A DNA stretch of 64,000 bases from CAUUCX01 sp041844835 (GCA_041844835.1 JBGZBU010000014.1:1-64000); one strand, 5' to 3'. Positions 52,869-62,669 are shown, counted from the first letter of the stretch. Numbers and translations are program-made. The notes: generated by a model not told the origin, from the letters alone.

Positions 52869-53731
52869 AAGGCATTCTCCTCTTCCTCATTCGCTTCATG
52901 CATGAGCGCAGGCGGAACGATTCTGACTCTTACGCTTTCTATGCGCCGGTCGCGCACGGATTCAACTGTGAATATGCAATTTTCATACTCGATCACGGCT
53001 TTATTTTTGCTGTTTGTATCTTCGTCCGGGATTTCCCCGAGTATATCAAGCAGAAACCCTCCCACTGTCTCGCTGTTTTCCGATTCGAGGGATAGCCCCA
53101 ATTCATCGTTCAAATCGTCAAGATCCGTCGAGCCGTCGAGCAGATATTCATCATCCGCCACTTTCTGAATCTCCGGCGTTTGCTCGTCATATTCGTCGTC
53201 AATGTCTCCCATGATTTCCTCGACTATGTCTTCCATGCTGACAACACCCGAAAACCCCCCGTATTCGTCGATCAGTATGACCATATGCTGTTTTTTCAGC
53301 TGCATGTCCACAAACAGATCGGCGATATTCTTTGTTTCCGGCACAAAATAAGGCTGTCTGAGCAATTTTCTTATGTCGATATCCAAAAAATTACCTTTCT
53401 GCCATGCCGCCTTGAGATAATCCTTTATGTTTAAAATTCCTATTATATTGTCGCTGTCATCTTCATAAACGGGGATTCTCGTATATTTAAGTTCCATGAG
53501 CTCGGGCATGTAATTGTCCTCATGATCCTCTATGTCTATTGCAAACACATCGGTGCGAGGGGTCATGATCTCATATGCCACCAAGTCTTTAAAAGAAAAT
53601 ATTGCGGAAATCATTTTTTTGCCCTCATCATTGAGTTCATCCGATTCATCGGCATCCTCCAGGATTTCCAGCACCTTCTTTTCGACATTATCGTTATCTT
53701 TTGAAAAAGCTCTCAGCCAACCGGGGACCAT
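52865..53731 (-). CDS. CBS-domain protein, CorC/HlyC type without membrane domain
   Basis: A 288-residue soluble protein with a CBS pair (residues 60-180: IMTPRTDVFAID, then HMVILIDEYGGFSGVVSMEDIVEEIMGDI split across) and a CorC_HlyC C-terminal domain (about 200-275). The membrane domain (DUF21/CNNM) usually in front is missing, as in the short CorC/YbeX class. Such proteins are tied to magnesium and cobalt transport or to rRNA processing. It is translationally coupled to the Asp23 gene. The start codon is preceded by AAGGAA; a promoter lies at 53809-53837. Confidence 0.85.
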   Translation of the reverse strand: MVPGWLRAFSKDNDNVEKKVLEILEDADESDELNDEGKKMISAIFSFKDLVAYEIMTPRTDVFAIDIEDHEDNYMPELMELKYTRIPVYEDDSDNIIGILNIKDYLKAAWQKGNFLDIDIRKLLRQPYFVPETKNIADLFVDMQLKKQHMVILIDEYGGFSGVVSMEDIVEEIMGDIDDEYDEQTPEIQKVADDEYLLDGSTDLDDLNDELGLSLESENSETVGGFLLDILGEIPDEDTNSKNKAVIEYENCIFTVESVRDRRIESVRVRIVPPALMHEANEEEENAL

Positions 53732-53808
53732 GTTTTTCCTTTACCTTCCTTTCTCGAAGCAAGTATCCCGCCGCATCCGAAATGAACGGGCATCCGAATC
53801 ACGGTATA

Positions 53809-53837
53809 ATTATACCATAGTTTATAGAAATTTCTAA
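53809..53837 (-). promoter_or_regulatory. Promoter of the CBS-Asp23-nusB-xse-isp-dxs unit
   Basis: TTAGAA (53832-53837), a 17-base spacer and TATAAT (53809-53814) on the minus strand, with an extended TGG before the -10. The -10 is part of a 14-base palindrome GGTATAATTATACC. Confidence 0.65.
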
Positions 53838-53907
53838 ATGCCGTTGTTGCAAACGGATGTGCAAACGCCGGCGACTTCTGTAAAATAAATGTCTGAAATA
53901 GCAATTT

Positions 53908-55146
53908 TTATCGTACGGGTTTTCTAATCAAAAATCCCGGCATTACCGCCCTGTCCATACGCATTTTCAGTACCTGCTGCGGATGCGGCGCATCGTTTAC
54001 GGGGACGCCGTCTTCATCCGTAAGCCCCTGAACGGCCTGAGTGAAAAACGGTGAATGCGGCCCGAACACCTCCACCTCGTCGCCGACGGAAAACTTGTTT
54101 CGCTGTTCTATCGTAGCGATTCCCGTAGCAGCATCATAATCTTTAACCACTCCCACAAAAGAATACTCCCTTATATACGCGCTGCTGTGATAACTCTGAT
54201 CCTTATTTCCGGGTCTATTGAAATAGAATCCGGTCGTAAATTCCCTGTGGCTCGCCTTGTTGATCTCGGCGAGCAGGTCGGGATCAAATCTATAACCCTC
54301 GGGATCCGAATAATAATTGTCGATAGCCCTGCGATAGGCGCCCACTACCGTTGCGACATAAAACGAACTTTTGATCCTTCCTTCAATTTTTGCGGAATCT
54401 ACGCCCGCCATAATCAGCTCCGGGATATGCTCTATCATGCACAAATCGCGTGAATTCATTATATATGTGCCGCGCCCGTCTTCCTCGACAGGGAAATATT
54501 CTCCGGGTCGCTGTTCTTCGACAAGCGAATACTTCCATCTGCATGGATGTGCGCATTCTCCGCGATTTGCATCACGCTCTATCATAAAATTGCTCAAAAG
54601 ACATCTGCCGGAATACGATATGCACATCGCCCCGTGAACGAAAGCCTCAAGCTCGGTTTCGGGATTCAGATCTTTTTTTATTTCGCAAATTTCGGCAAGA
54701 GACAATTCCCTCGCCAAAACGATTCTCTTTATTCCTATACTTTCGTAGAATTTCGCAGTCAGCCTGTTTGTTGTATTTGCCTGCGTGCTCAGATGCAGCT
54801 CGGCGCCTGGAATTATTCGCTTTATCAGAGAAATCACTCCGGGATCCGAAACTATAAAAGCGTCCAGATCGAGATGTTTGATATCTTCGATAAACATCGA
54901 CAAGCCGTCGAGATCTTCATTATGCGGATATATGTTCAACGCCATATATATTTTTTTCGCATTATCATGCACGTAGCCTACGGCATTTTGTAATTCTTCG
55001 ATATCCATCCCGGCGGAGGAACGCAGACTGAAATCACCGCCGCCGATGTAAACCGCATCCGCGCCGTAATCAATCGCAACTCGTAATTTCTCAAAATCTC
55101 CCGCGGGAGCGAGCAATTCCATTTTCTTTTTATTTTTATCTCTCAC
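53908..55146 (-). CDS. Peptidase U32 family protein, probable tRNA hydroxylation protein
   Basis: Member of the U32 family named for peptidases, but enzymes of this type (TrhP/RlhA) hydroxylate tRNA or rRNA bases. The 412-residue protein has the U32 signature ELLAPAGDFEKL at the start, the conserved cysteines in CISYSGRCLLSNF and GECAHPCRWKY that bind an iron-sulfur cluster, and EGRIKSSFYVATV. It is next to the methyltransferase gene, which matches B. subtilis yrrM-yrrN-yrrO (TrmR, TrhP1, TrhP2), so forming 5-hydroxyuridine in tRNA is likely. Only one such gene is here against two in B. subtilis. GTG at 55146 was chosen on the AGGAG 11 bases before; an ATG at 55122 is possible. Confidence 0.88.
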   Translation of the reverse strand: MRDKNKKKMELLAPAGDFEKLRVAIDYGADAVYIGGGDFSLRSSAGMDIEELQNAVGYVHDNAKKIYMALNIYPHNEDLDGLSMFIEDIKHLDLDAFIVSDPGVISLIKRIIPGAELHLSTQANTTNRLTAKFYESIGIKRIVLARELSLAEICEIKKDLNPETELEAFVHGAMCISYSGRCLLSNFMIERDANRGECAHPCRWKYSLVEEQRPGEYFPVEEDGRGTYIMNSRDLCMIEHIPELIMAGVDSAKIEGRIKSSFYVATVVGAYRRAIDNYYSDPEGYRFDPDLLAEINKASHREFTTGFYFNRPGNKDQSYHSSAYIREYSFVGVVKDYDAATGIATIEQRNKFSVGDEVEVFGPHSPFFTQAVQGLTDEDGVPVNDAPHPQQVLKMRMDRAVMPGFLIRKPVR

Positions 55147-55160
55147 GCTTGTTTACTCTC

Positions 55161-55823
55161 CTACTCACAGTCTGCGGAAATGACGACTCTGCTGATCGAT
55201 ATGCCGTCCCCCAACGGCAAAACGACCGTATCGACGGATTTATCCGCACTGATGGATTCCAGAAAATCACGCATTCTCCGAACGCTCGTTTTAAATCGCT
55301 TGTTTGCCGGAAAATCGTCCGAGGCTGCGGCTCCTTTTTGGAGTACATTGTCACAAACAATCAGAGCATCTTTTTTCATAAGCGGAAACGATTTGTCCCA
55401 GAATTTTCTGTACTGTCCTTTGGCAGCATCTATAAAAAGAAAATCCGCACGCTCAAAATCAAAGCCTGATTCAGCTACGGATTTTTTTATATCCAACTCG
55501 GTATAGTCCCCCTCCAGGATACGAACTCTGCCGTCCAGCCCCATTTTGCGGAGATTATTGCGCGCGGCAAGCACCATTTCGGGATCTTTTTCGCAGGACA
55601 ATATCACAGAATCCCTGCATGTTGCGGCAAAGACGGATGCCGAGTATCCGACGGCGGCACCGATTTCCATTATGATTTTAGGATTGGAAATGCTCAGGAT
55701 CGAACGTAAAAGAACCTCTACGCCGCGCGAAATTATCGGTACGCCGGCAGCTTCCGCTTCATCCCTGAGGGCTGCAAGCTCCGGTGTGGGGGCCCTGTAA
55801 AATCCGTCCGTATATTCAAGCAC
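55161..55823 (-). CDS. trmR: tRNA 5-hydroxyuridine methyltransferase
   Basis: An O-methyltransferase of the COG4122/YrrM type; the B. subtilis member methylates 5-hydroxyuridine 34 of tRNA to 5-methoxyuridine. Motifs: MEIGAAVGYSASVFA for S-adenosylmethionine, EKDPEMVLAA and the LFIDAAKGQYRKFWD metal-site region. It lies between mltG and the U32 gene, the same order as in B. subtilis. The start is uncertain: GTG 55823 has a poor binding site, but in-frame codons upstream (an ATT at 55841 seven bases after AGGTGA) give the family's extra N-terminal residues FIDERV. The call rests on family and neighbours. Confidence 0.85.
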   Translation of the reverse strand: MLEYTDGFYRAPTPELAALRDEAEAAGVPIISRGVEVLLRSILSISNPKIIMEIGAAVGYSASVFAATCRDSVILSCEKDPEMVLAARNNLRKMGLDGRVRILEGDYTELDIKKSVAESGFDFERADFLFIDAAKGQYRKFWDKSFPLMKKDALIVCDNVLQKGAAASDDFPANKRFKTSVRRMRDFLESISADKSVDTVVLPLGDGISISRVVISADCE

Positions 55824-55915
55824 ACGCTCATCTATAAAAATTCAAATCACCTGCCAGACAAATATTCGTTTCTCAATCAATATTGATTCAAAACCGATTA
55901 GAAATCGGTCCGAAA

Positions 55916-56950
55916 CTAATCCAAGGATTTAATGTATGCATCCTTATACTCCAAAAAAGTATCATAATCTTTTGCAAAATTATGGGCATTCGAGTTTTTA
56001 TTTTTGAGAACATAATAATAGTAATCGGTATCCGCCGGATACAACGCGGCTTTGATCGATGCAATTGACGGCGAGCAAATCGGTGTCGGCGGCAATCCGG
56101 CATTGAGATATGTATTGTACGGCGACTTCACCTTTAAATCCTTTGCGTAAAGGCGCGCTTTCGTCTTTCCGAGCGCATACTGCACTGTTGCGTCAATCTG
56201 CAAGCGCTGTCCCTTCTTCAGTCTGTTATAAATGACACTCGCAATTTTTGCGCGTTCGTCGTCATTCCCCGCCTCGCGTTCTATTAAGGACGCCACCGTG
56301 ACTATCTCACGCACACTGTATCCGAGTTCCGCGGCGCGGTCATACATTTCGGATGTAAATACCTTGTCGAATTGCCGGAGCATTATATCTATGATTTCAT
56401 GGTCATCGGCGTTTAATCCGATCGCGTACGTCTCGGGATACAAAAATCCCTCCAAACGCTTATCACCCTCGGAAATTCCCTCTAAAAATCTGTAATCAAA
56501 TTTTCCCGTGGACAACTGCTTGCGGAAGTTTTCCTCATCTATGCGCTTTTCTTCGACAAGCTTCTCTATCAGCGCTTCCACGCTCAGTCCCTCGGGAACT
56601 GTAATCATTGAAGCAAGCGACTTGCCGCTTTTCAATTCCTTCATAATTCCCTCAAGATCACTATATGCGCTGAGCTCATATTCCCCCGCCTTATAGCTGC
56701 CGTCGTATCCTTTTACGCGCGATACCAGCTTGAACACGAATGCCGATCGGATCACCTTGCTCTCTTCCAGAATTGACGCAATAGCGGACGTCCCGGCTCC
56801 CTGCGGAACGGTGACGATGACCGACTCGGACCCCATATATGCATCTCCCACCGGCGATGACATATGCCTTACGTACAGCCCGCTGCAGACGGCAACTATC
56901 GCCACAGCAGCCAAAAGGATAACTATTGTTCTTTTAATCCCCTTTTTCAT
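55916..56950 (-). CDS. mltG: Endolytic transglycosylase MltG
   Basis: A membrane-anchored enzyme that cuts nascent glycan strands and helps set their length. The 344-residue protein starts with a basic tail and one membrane helix (residues 8-24), then a LysM-like region and the YceG domain with the catalytic glutamate in ASLIEREAG near residue 230 and the SPYNTYLNAGLPPTPICSPS-like stretch. An alternative start at 56962 has a badly placed binding site. Neighbours efp and trmR match the Firmicute arrangement. Confidence 0.92.
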   Translation of the reverse strand: MKKGIKRTIVILLAAVAIVAVCSGLYVRHMSSPVGDAYMGSESVIVTVPQGAGTSAIASILEESKVIRSAFVFKLVSRVKGYDGSYKAGEYELSAYSDLEGIMKELKSGKSLASMITVPEGLSVEALIEKLVEEKRIDEENFRKQLSTGKFDYRFLEGISEGDKRLEGFLYPETYAIGLNADDHEIIDIMLRQFDKVFTSEMYDRAAELGYSVREIVTVASLIEREAGNDDERAKIASVIYNRLKKGQRLQIDATVQYALGKTKARLYAKDLKVKSPYNTYLNAGLPPTPICSPSIASIKAALYPADTDYYYYVLKNKNSNAHNFAKDYDTFLEYKDAYIKSLD

Positions 56951-57001
56951 CCTAAACACCATCCCCCAATTATCCGGCGATATCCGAAAAGCAAGTCGAT
57001 A

Positions 57002-57565
57002 TTACTCCTTTGCCCTGCCGAGGTATTCTCCGGTACGTGTATCGATCTGTATCTTTTCACCGGTTTCAATGAATATAGGCACCTGTATAACGGTTCCCGT
57101 CTCTACGGTTGCCGCTTTTGTCACATTGGTGGCGGTGTCCCCTTTAACTCCCGGCTCGGTCTCAACAACCTCCAGATTAACGAAATTCGGCGCCTCCACC
57201 AGGAACGCGGATCCGTTATAAAACTTGATCGTCGCTTCATCATTTTCACGCAGATATTTCATAGCTTCCTCAACCTGATCCCTTGTAATCGGAATCTGCT
57301 CATACGATTCGGGATCCATAAAATAATACAGCTCCCCGTCATTATAAAGATACTGCATTGATTTGACCTCAATCATGGCTTTCGGGAATTTATCATTCGG
57401 GTTGAAAGCTTCCTCCCTCGTGGCTCCGGTCAGTATATTCTTATACTTTGTCCTGACAAAAGCCGCGCCTTTCCCTGGTTTCACATGCTGAAAATCCACA
57501 ACAACATGCGGTTCCCCGTTCATCTCAAAAGTCATACCTTTTCTAAAATCGCTTGCGTAAATCAT
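57002..57565 (-). CDS. efp: Elongation factor P
   Basis: Relieves ribosome stalling at polyproline motifs. The 187-residue protein has the three beta domains; the modified-lysine loop is HVKPGKGAAFVR (Lys32), in the PGKG form. The C-terminal ends with IQIDTRTGEYLGRA. AAGGAGA precedes the ATG. No modification enzyme (EpmA or YmfI-type) is in the window, so whether the lysine is modified is unknown. Confidence 0.95.
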   Translation of the reverse strand: MIYASDFRKGMTFEMNGEPHVVVDFQHVKPGKGAAFVRTKYKNILTGATREEAFNPNDKFPKAMIEVKSMQYLYNDGELYYFMDPESYEQIPITRDQVEEAMKYLRENDEATIKFYNGSAFLVEAPNFVNLEVVETEPGVKGDTATNVTKAATVETGTVIQVPIFIETGEKIQIDTRTGEYLGRAKE

Positions 57566-57698
57566 AATATCTCCTTACCTAACAGAATTAACTCCGCCAT
57601 CTCTCATAACACGGCTGTCAGTATATCAAAAAACACCCTGTTTTTCAAGCCGGACGAGCCCCGCACCGCAAGGTCGCTCCCCGCGGGCATTGATTTAT

Positions 57699-59117
57699 CT
57701 AAAAGTCCGCTCCCACATGAATGGTTTTGATCTCAAGATACTCTTCAAGACCGAATTTTGAACCTTCCCTGCCTATTCCGGATTGCTTGTATCCTCCGAA
57801 CGGCGTTTCATAGCGGCTGTAATTTCCGTTTATGCTTATCTCGCCCGTTCTCACTTTTTTTGCAAATTCGAGCGCTCGTTTCGGCTCCCCGAAAACCACG
57901 CCGGAAAGTCCGTAAACGGTATCGTTTGCAATTTCCAGTGCCTCCTCTTCCGTGTCATACGGAATGATGCAGAGAACCGGCCCGAAAATTTCATCCTGCG
58001 CTATCGCCATGGAATTGTCGACATCGGAGAAAATAGTCGCACCGATCTGATAGCTGCCCTCATACTCCTTATACTCTCTGCCCAAAATGAGTTTTGCTCC
58101 CTCGGCGACGCCTTTTGAAATGTAGGATGCCACCTTGTCGAACTGCTTTCTTGAAGCGAGCGGTCCCACGATTCTGTCACCGTTTCTCGGATCTCCGAAT
58201 TCAAAACGTTCGCATGTTTTTACGGCGAGCTCCTCAATTTGTTTCAGATCCTTGCGAGGCACTATCAATCTCGTCCATGCCGCGCATGTCTGCCCCACAT
58301 TTGAGAACAGGAGCGACAGAACGTTTTTCACTCCTTTTTCGTAATACTCGGGATCAAGAAGCACCGCCGGAGATTTTCCGCCCAATTCCATAACAACTTT
58401 TTTTACGGTCCCCGTCGCCATCTCGTAAACTTGTTTGCCGCCTGATGTAGAGCCCGTAAACGACAGGAGATCCACATCGGGATGTTTCGCAAGAACATCT
58501 CCCACTTCTCCGCCGCGTCCCGTTACAAGATTAAACACGCCGCAAGGGAATCCCGCCCTGTCTGCGGCTTCCGTTATCATGACGGCAGTGAGCGGAGTCT
58601 GGCGACTCGGCTTTAAAACAAACGTATTTCCGGCGATCAGCGCCGGCACCATCTTGCTGATTATCTGCCCCAGCGGATAATTCCACGGCGTAATTCCCGC
58701 AACCACACCGTACGGCTCGCGGGCAACTATGTAATCCTCGCTGCGCTCGAACCAATCCGCCTCTTTGGCAAATCTTATGTATTCATCTATCGCGTTTATA
58801 TAGCCGCTGACATGCATGCCCATCGCATTGCGCGCGTTCGTACCGAGCTCAAGCATTATCAGTGCGGCGATATCTTCCTTTGCGGAAATCAGCTCGTCTC
58901 TGAATTTTTCGAGATATTCACAGCGTTTTTCCTTGCCGAGTTCCCACCATGCGGCAAAAGCGTCCTTGGCGGCTTTTACCGCTGCATTGACATCATGCTC
59001 GTCTCCGGCGGGTACAGCCCCTAAAATCGCGTGATCTATAGGTGATTCCACCTCAATTACCGAATCGGAATGAGACTCAACCCATTCCCCGTTTATATAC
59101 AGTTTTTTCAGTTCCAT
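57699..59117 (-). CDS. NAD(P)-dependent aldehyde dehydrogenase family protein
   Basis: Oxidises an aldehyde to an acid. It is 472 residues with ALDH-superfamily signatures: the catalytic glutamate in VVMELGGKSPAV and the nucleophilic Cys in NVGQTCAAWTR, GRGGEVGDVL and TFTGS-like SFTGSTSGG for cofactor binding, and the PFGGYKQSGIGRE motif at the C-terminal end. GGAGGT precedes the ATG 59117. It starts just after the nadE gene; the aldehyde cannot be inferred from sequence. Terminator-like A/T hairpin near 57627-57645 is weak. Confidence 0.9.
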   Translation of the reverse strand: MELKKLYINGEWVESHSDSVIEVESPIDHAILGAVPAGDEHDVNAAVKAAKDAFAAWWELGKEKRCEYLEKFRDELISAKEDIAALIMLELGTNARNAMGMHVSGYINAIDEYIRFAKEADWFERSEDYIVAREPYGVVAGITPWNYPLGQIISKMVPALIAGNTFVLKPSRQTPLTAVMITEAADRAGFPCGVFNLVTGRGGEVGDVLAKHPDVDLLSFTGSTSGGKQVYEMATGTVKKVVMELGGKSPAVLLDPEYYEKGVKNVLSLLFSNVGQTCAAWTRLIVPRKDLKQIEELAVKTCERFEFGDPRNGDRIVGPLASRKQFDKVASYISKGVAEGAKLILGREYKEYEGSYQIGATIFSDVDNSMAIAQDEIFGPVLCIIPYDTEEEALEIANDTVYGLSGVVFGEPKRALEFAKKVRTGEISINGNYSRYETPFGGYKQSGIGREGSKFGLEEYLEIKTIHVGADF

Positions 59118-59161
59118 ATTGACCTCCGTAAACAAATCTCAAAATGCGAATAAACAGAAAA

Positions 59162-61198
59162 TCAGTAATAGCAATCCATGTCGCTCGGCAGCACCAGCCC
59201 GCCGTGCGGCATCAAATCCACTTCAAAGATTACAGGTCCGTCGGGCGCGCAATTGCGCTTGTATTGCTGACTTCCAACCCTGTTGTAAAAAATCTCCATC
59301 CACTTTTCAATCTCGTCCTGTGAGTATTTTCCGGAAAACGCGCCGCACGCCATATGAAGCAGGGCTTCTCTGCGGACCCCTCCCGCGAAACGATGATATA
59401 TGAAAAAATCGGTGAGTTCATAAGGTCCCACGGAGTCTTCGGTTTTTTGAACGCCCGGAATCAGCTCCGGAGAAATCGGCGTATCCGCAATGGACTTTAA
59501 AACATCGGACAATCCCTCGACATCGCGCCTGCAATATGTGCAGCCGTTATCTTTATCCGCGTACCAACAAACAAGCTCCTGAAGAACGGTTTTCGGGATC
59601 CCCGCGTTTACACCGTACATCGACATATGATCCCCGCCATATGTGCACCACCCCAAAGCCAGCTCGGACATATCCCCCGTGCCTATTACAAATCCCCGTT
59701 CCTTTCCCGCAAGATCCATGAGTATCTGCGTGCGCTCCCTCGCCTGCGCATTTTCATATGTGAGATCGTGTTTATCCGCGGGCTGACCGATCATGTCAAA
59801 ATGAAGCAGCGCCGCATCTTTTATGGATATTTCTTTGAAATCCGCGCCCAGCAGATTGATGAGGCTGACGGCATTTGTATATGTGTGATCGGAAGTGGCA
59901 AATCCCGGCATGGTCACCGCTATTATATCGGACGTCGGCCTGCCCAGTCTATCCATGGCGCGCACCGCCGCAAGCAACGCAGCCGCGGAATCAAGGCCTC
60001 CGGATATGCCTATGATAGCTTTCTTTGAGGACAGATGCGCAATGCGGCTTGCAAGTGCGGATGACTGCATTTCAAATATCTCCGCCAATTTATCATATTT
60101 TTCATTTTTTTGTGCATCGTCGAAAGGGAGAAACGGATTTATATGAAATCCGCCGCACGCCCTTTGTATATGCCCGCCATGCCCGTCGTCCGGGCAGAGT
60201 TTGCGAACGGGTGAATCCAGCTCATATATGATCGCCGAATCCTCGATTTTTTCGACGGTTTTGAGCATGGAACGGCTGCGGCGCGCACCCCTGGTTTTCT
60301 TGTAATCAAGCGACTCGAAATTGATATCCGCAATAATGTACGACTCATCCCTTACATTCAAATGAGCGCCCTCGTCATCGCAAATCCCCTCATGCAAAAA
60401 CGCATCCGCAAGTATCCTTCCGTCTTCCGCTATATATGAATTCGCGCCGTAAACCCCATATGTGGCGGACTCGCCGTTTGCCGCATCCGCGGCTACATAA
60501 GCACTTGATGTCTTGCGCGTAAAAGCCTTTATGTCCGCAATTTCAAGCTCATTACCGCCGGCCATCATAACCTGCGCGCGCGGATTGAATATTATATTTG
60601 CACTGCCAAGCGCGGCGAGTCTTGCGGCGGACAAATATTCTTTCGCGTCATCACCCACTTCAATCGCAAAGGCGAGCGAAGAAAAGGGATCCTTGAATAC
60701 TATCGAAAAAGCATCCGTTTTTTGGGTGAAATATCTCGAGTTTTCGCCACCCGCACTGCCGGAGGCGATCCCCGCCAGCATTTTTCCGTTCCCGAAATTT
60801 GAAAATGAGCAGACCGAATCAATTATTTCTCCCCCCTGGATCACCACCGCGGCATCATGCATGCCGTAAGGCGTCCTGTCCATAAATCCTATTATCAATA
60901 TCATATCCGTTGCGGATGAATATTCCAGTATCCTTTCAAGCGCGAGCATCTGCCGCCTGTACAGATCTTCGGAAAACAAAGCGTCCTTGACGCTCGCACC
61001 GGTCAGACACAATTCCGGAAAACACGCAATGCCGACACCGTCGTCATCCGCGCGTTTTATCATTTTTATTATCTCCTCGGCGTTTTTCTCGGGATCGCCC
61101 AAGTATACTTTCGGGGAAATCGCTGCCGTCCTGACAAAACCTATGTGATTTTTATATTTGATTTCAGCGTTTTTATTGTGGCCAAATGCTTTTCTCAT
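59162..61198 (-). CDS. nadE: NAD synthetase, long form with apparently inactive glutaminase domain
   Basis: Last step of NAD synthesis, amidating nicotinic acid adenine dinucleotide. The long form has an N-terminal nitrilase-type glutaminase (residues 15-300) and a C-terminal synthetase with PP-loop SGGLDS (399-404) and GTGDMSELALGW. The glutaminase triad is Glu-Lys-Cys: Glu62 (FPELCLTG) is kept, but the family's VPK lysine is Ser131 and the EICED cysteine is Gly182 (EVGDD). So it probably uses free ammonia. ATG 61198 follows GGGAGC; an upstream start to 61300 overlaps the asnS end and has no homology. 678 residues. Confidence 0.9.
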   Translation of the reverse strand: MRKAFGHNKNAEIKYKNHIGFVRTAAISPKVYLGDPEKNAEEIIKMIKRADDDGVGIACFPELCLTGASVKDALFSEDLYRRQMLALERILEYSSATDMILIIGFMDRTPYGMHDAAVVIQGGEIIDSVCSFSNFGNGKMLAGIASGSAGGENSRYFTQKTDAFSIVFKDPFSSLAFAIEVGDDAKEYLSAARLAALGSANIIFNPRAQVMMAGGNELEIADIKAFTRKTSSAYVAADAANGESATYGVYGANSYIAEDGRILADAFLHEGICDDEGAHLNVRDESYIIADINFESLDYKKTRGARRSRSMLKTVEKIEDSAIIYELDSPVRKLCPDDGHGGHIQRACGGFHINPFLPFDDAQKNEKYDKLAEIFEMQSSALASRIAHLSSKKAIIGISGGLDSAAALLAAVRAMDRLGRPTSDIIAVTMPGFATSDHTYTNAVSLINLLGADFKEISIKDAALLHFDMIGQPADKHDLTYENAQARERTQILMDLAGKERGFVIGTGDMSELALGWCTYGGDHMSMYGVNAGIPKTVLQELVCWYADKDNGCTYCRRDVEGLSDVLKSIADTPISPELIPGVQKTEDSVGPYELTDFFIYHRFAGGVRREALLHMACGAFSGKYSQDEIEKWMEIFYNRVGSQQYKRNCAPDGPVIFEVDLMPHGGLVLPSDMDCYY

Positions 61199-61256
61199 AC
61201 TGTTCGCTCCCTGCAAAATTGAATGCCTATGAATCCGAATATCCGCATCCGCGTGC

Positions 61257-62669
61257 TTAAAAATTCGCTGATTTCGGCGTTCTCGGGAACGGAAGCACAT
61301 CCCTTATATTCGCCATTCCCGTCAAATACATGATAATCCGCTCGAAACCGAGCCCGTATCCGGCATGCTTCACGCCGCCGTACCTGCGCAGATCCATGTA
61401 CCAGTCATACTGCCCGATGTCGAGTCCCATTTCTTTCATTCTGCGTTCCAGCACATCAACGCGCTCTTCTCTTTGAGAGCCGCCTATTATTTCTCCGACC
61501 CCGGGAACCAAAAGATCGCAAGCCGCCACGGTTTTGTTATCATCATTAAGACGCATATAAAACGCTTTGATTTCTTTAGGATAATCCGTCACGAAAACGG
61601 GCTTTTTAAACACCTCTTCCGTGATATATCTCTCGTGCTCCGTCTGCAGATCCACACCCCAGTTTACCGGATATTCAAACGGTCTGTCGGCTGCCTTGAG
61701 CAGCTCCACAGCCTCCGTATAGGTGATTCTGGCAAAATCCGCCGCCGCGATGCTTTCCAGACGCTCGATCAGCCCCTTGTCGATGAAGGAATTGAAGAAT
61801 TTCATTTCTTCGGGCGCTCGCGTAAGCACTGTGTTTATCAGATGCTTTATCATTTCTTCAGCCAATGTCATAATGTCCTCAAGCTCCGCAAACGCCACTT
61901 CCGGCTCGATCATCCAAAATTCTGAAGCATGCCTTGCGGTATTGGAATTTTCTGCGCGAAATGTAGGTCCGAATGTATATATGTTCCGAAATGCGAGAGC
62001 AAAGGCCTCTCCCTCAAGCTGTCCGGAAACCGTAAGCTGCGTCTCCCTGCCGAAAAAATCCTCGGAAAAATCAATTTCGCCCGATTCCGCACATGGCACC
62101 TGCGCAAGCGGCAAAGTCGTAACTCTGAACATCTCGCCCGCTCCCTCGCAGTCGCTTGCGGTTATGATCGGTGTGTGCACATACACGAATCCGCGCTGAT
62201 TAAAAAATTCATGCAGCGCAAAAGCCGCTATGGAGCGCAGACGGAAAACTGCGGAAAAAGTGTTGCTTCTAGGTCTGAGATGCGCTATTTCGCGCAGGAA
62301 TTCCATGGAATGCCGTTTTTTCTGCAGCGGATAATCGCTGTCAGAATCCGCCTCAAGCTCGATTTCCCGCGCTTTTATCTCAAACGGCTGCTGCGCGTCC
62401 GGAGTGAGCTCAAGCACCCCGTGAACCTTAACTGCCGCCGCGACCGATATCTTGGATACCTCCGCGAAATTTTTTATATTTTCCTGTTCGTACACAACCT
62501 GGATAGAATTGAAATTTGTGCCGTCATTTATCTGCATGAAACCGAATTTATTGGAATTTCTGTTAGTCCTGACCCAGCCGTAAACGATTACATCCCGCCC
62601 GGCAAAAAACACCGGATCCGCAAAGATTTTTCTCAATTCAACATCTCTTCTCTTTTCTGAAATTCCCAT
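61257..62669 (-). CDS. asnS: Asparaginyl-tRNA synthetase
   Basis: Charges tRNA-Asn. The 470-residue class II enzyme has an OB-fold anticodon-binding domain (IVYGWVRTNRNSNKFGFMQI), motif 2 TFRAENSNTARHASEFWMIEPE broken at the usual FRAE, and motif 3 GLGFERIIMYLTG. It has the normal length for AsnRS. GGGAG precedes the ATG, and a promoter is at 62741-62770. It is followed by nadE on the same strand with 58 bases between. Confidence 0.95.
   Translation of the reverse strand: MGISEKRRDVELRKIFADPVFFAGRDVIVYGWVRTNRNSNKFGFMQINDGTNFNSIQVVYEQENIKNFAEVSKISVAAAVKVHGVLELTPDAQQPFEIKAREIELEADSDSDYPLQKKRHSMEFLREIAHLRPRSNTFSAVFRLRSIAAFALHEFFNQRGFVYVHTPIITASDCEGAGEMFRVTTLPLAQVPCAESGEIDFSEDFFGRETQLTVSGQLEGEAFALAFRNIYTFGPTFRAENSNTARHASEFWMIEPEVAFAELEDIMTLAEEMIKHLINTVLTRAPEEMKFFNSFIDKGLIERLESIAAADFARITYTEAVELLKAADRPFEYPVNWGVDLQTEHERYITEEVFKKPVFVTDYPKEIKAFYMRLNDDNKTVAACDLLVPGVGEIIGGSQREERVDVLERRMKEMGLDIGQYDWYMDLRRYGGVKHAGYGLGFERIIMYLTGMANIRDVLPFPRTPKSANF

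Noticed and set aside
61199..61300. N-terminal extension of NadE
   Set aside because: It overlaps the end of asnS, is rich in Arg and His without homology, and ATG 61198 has a good binding site.
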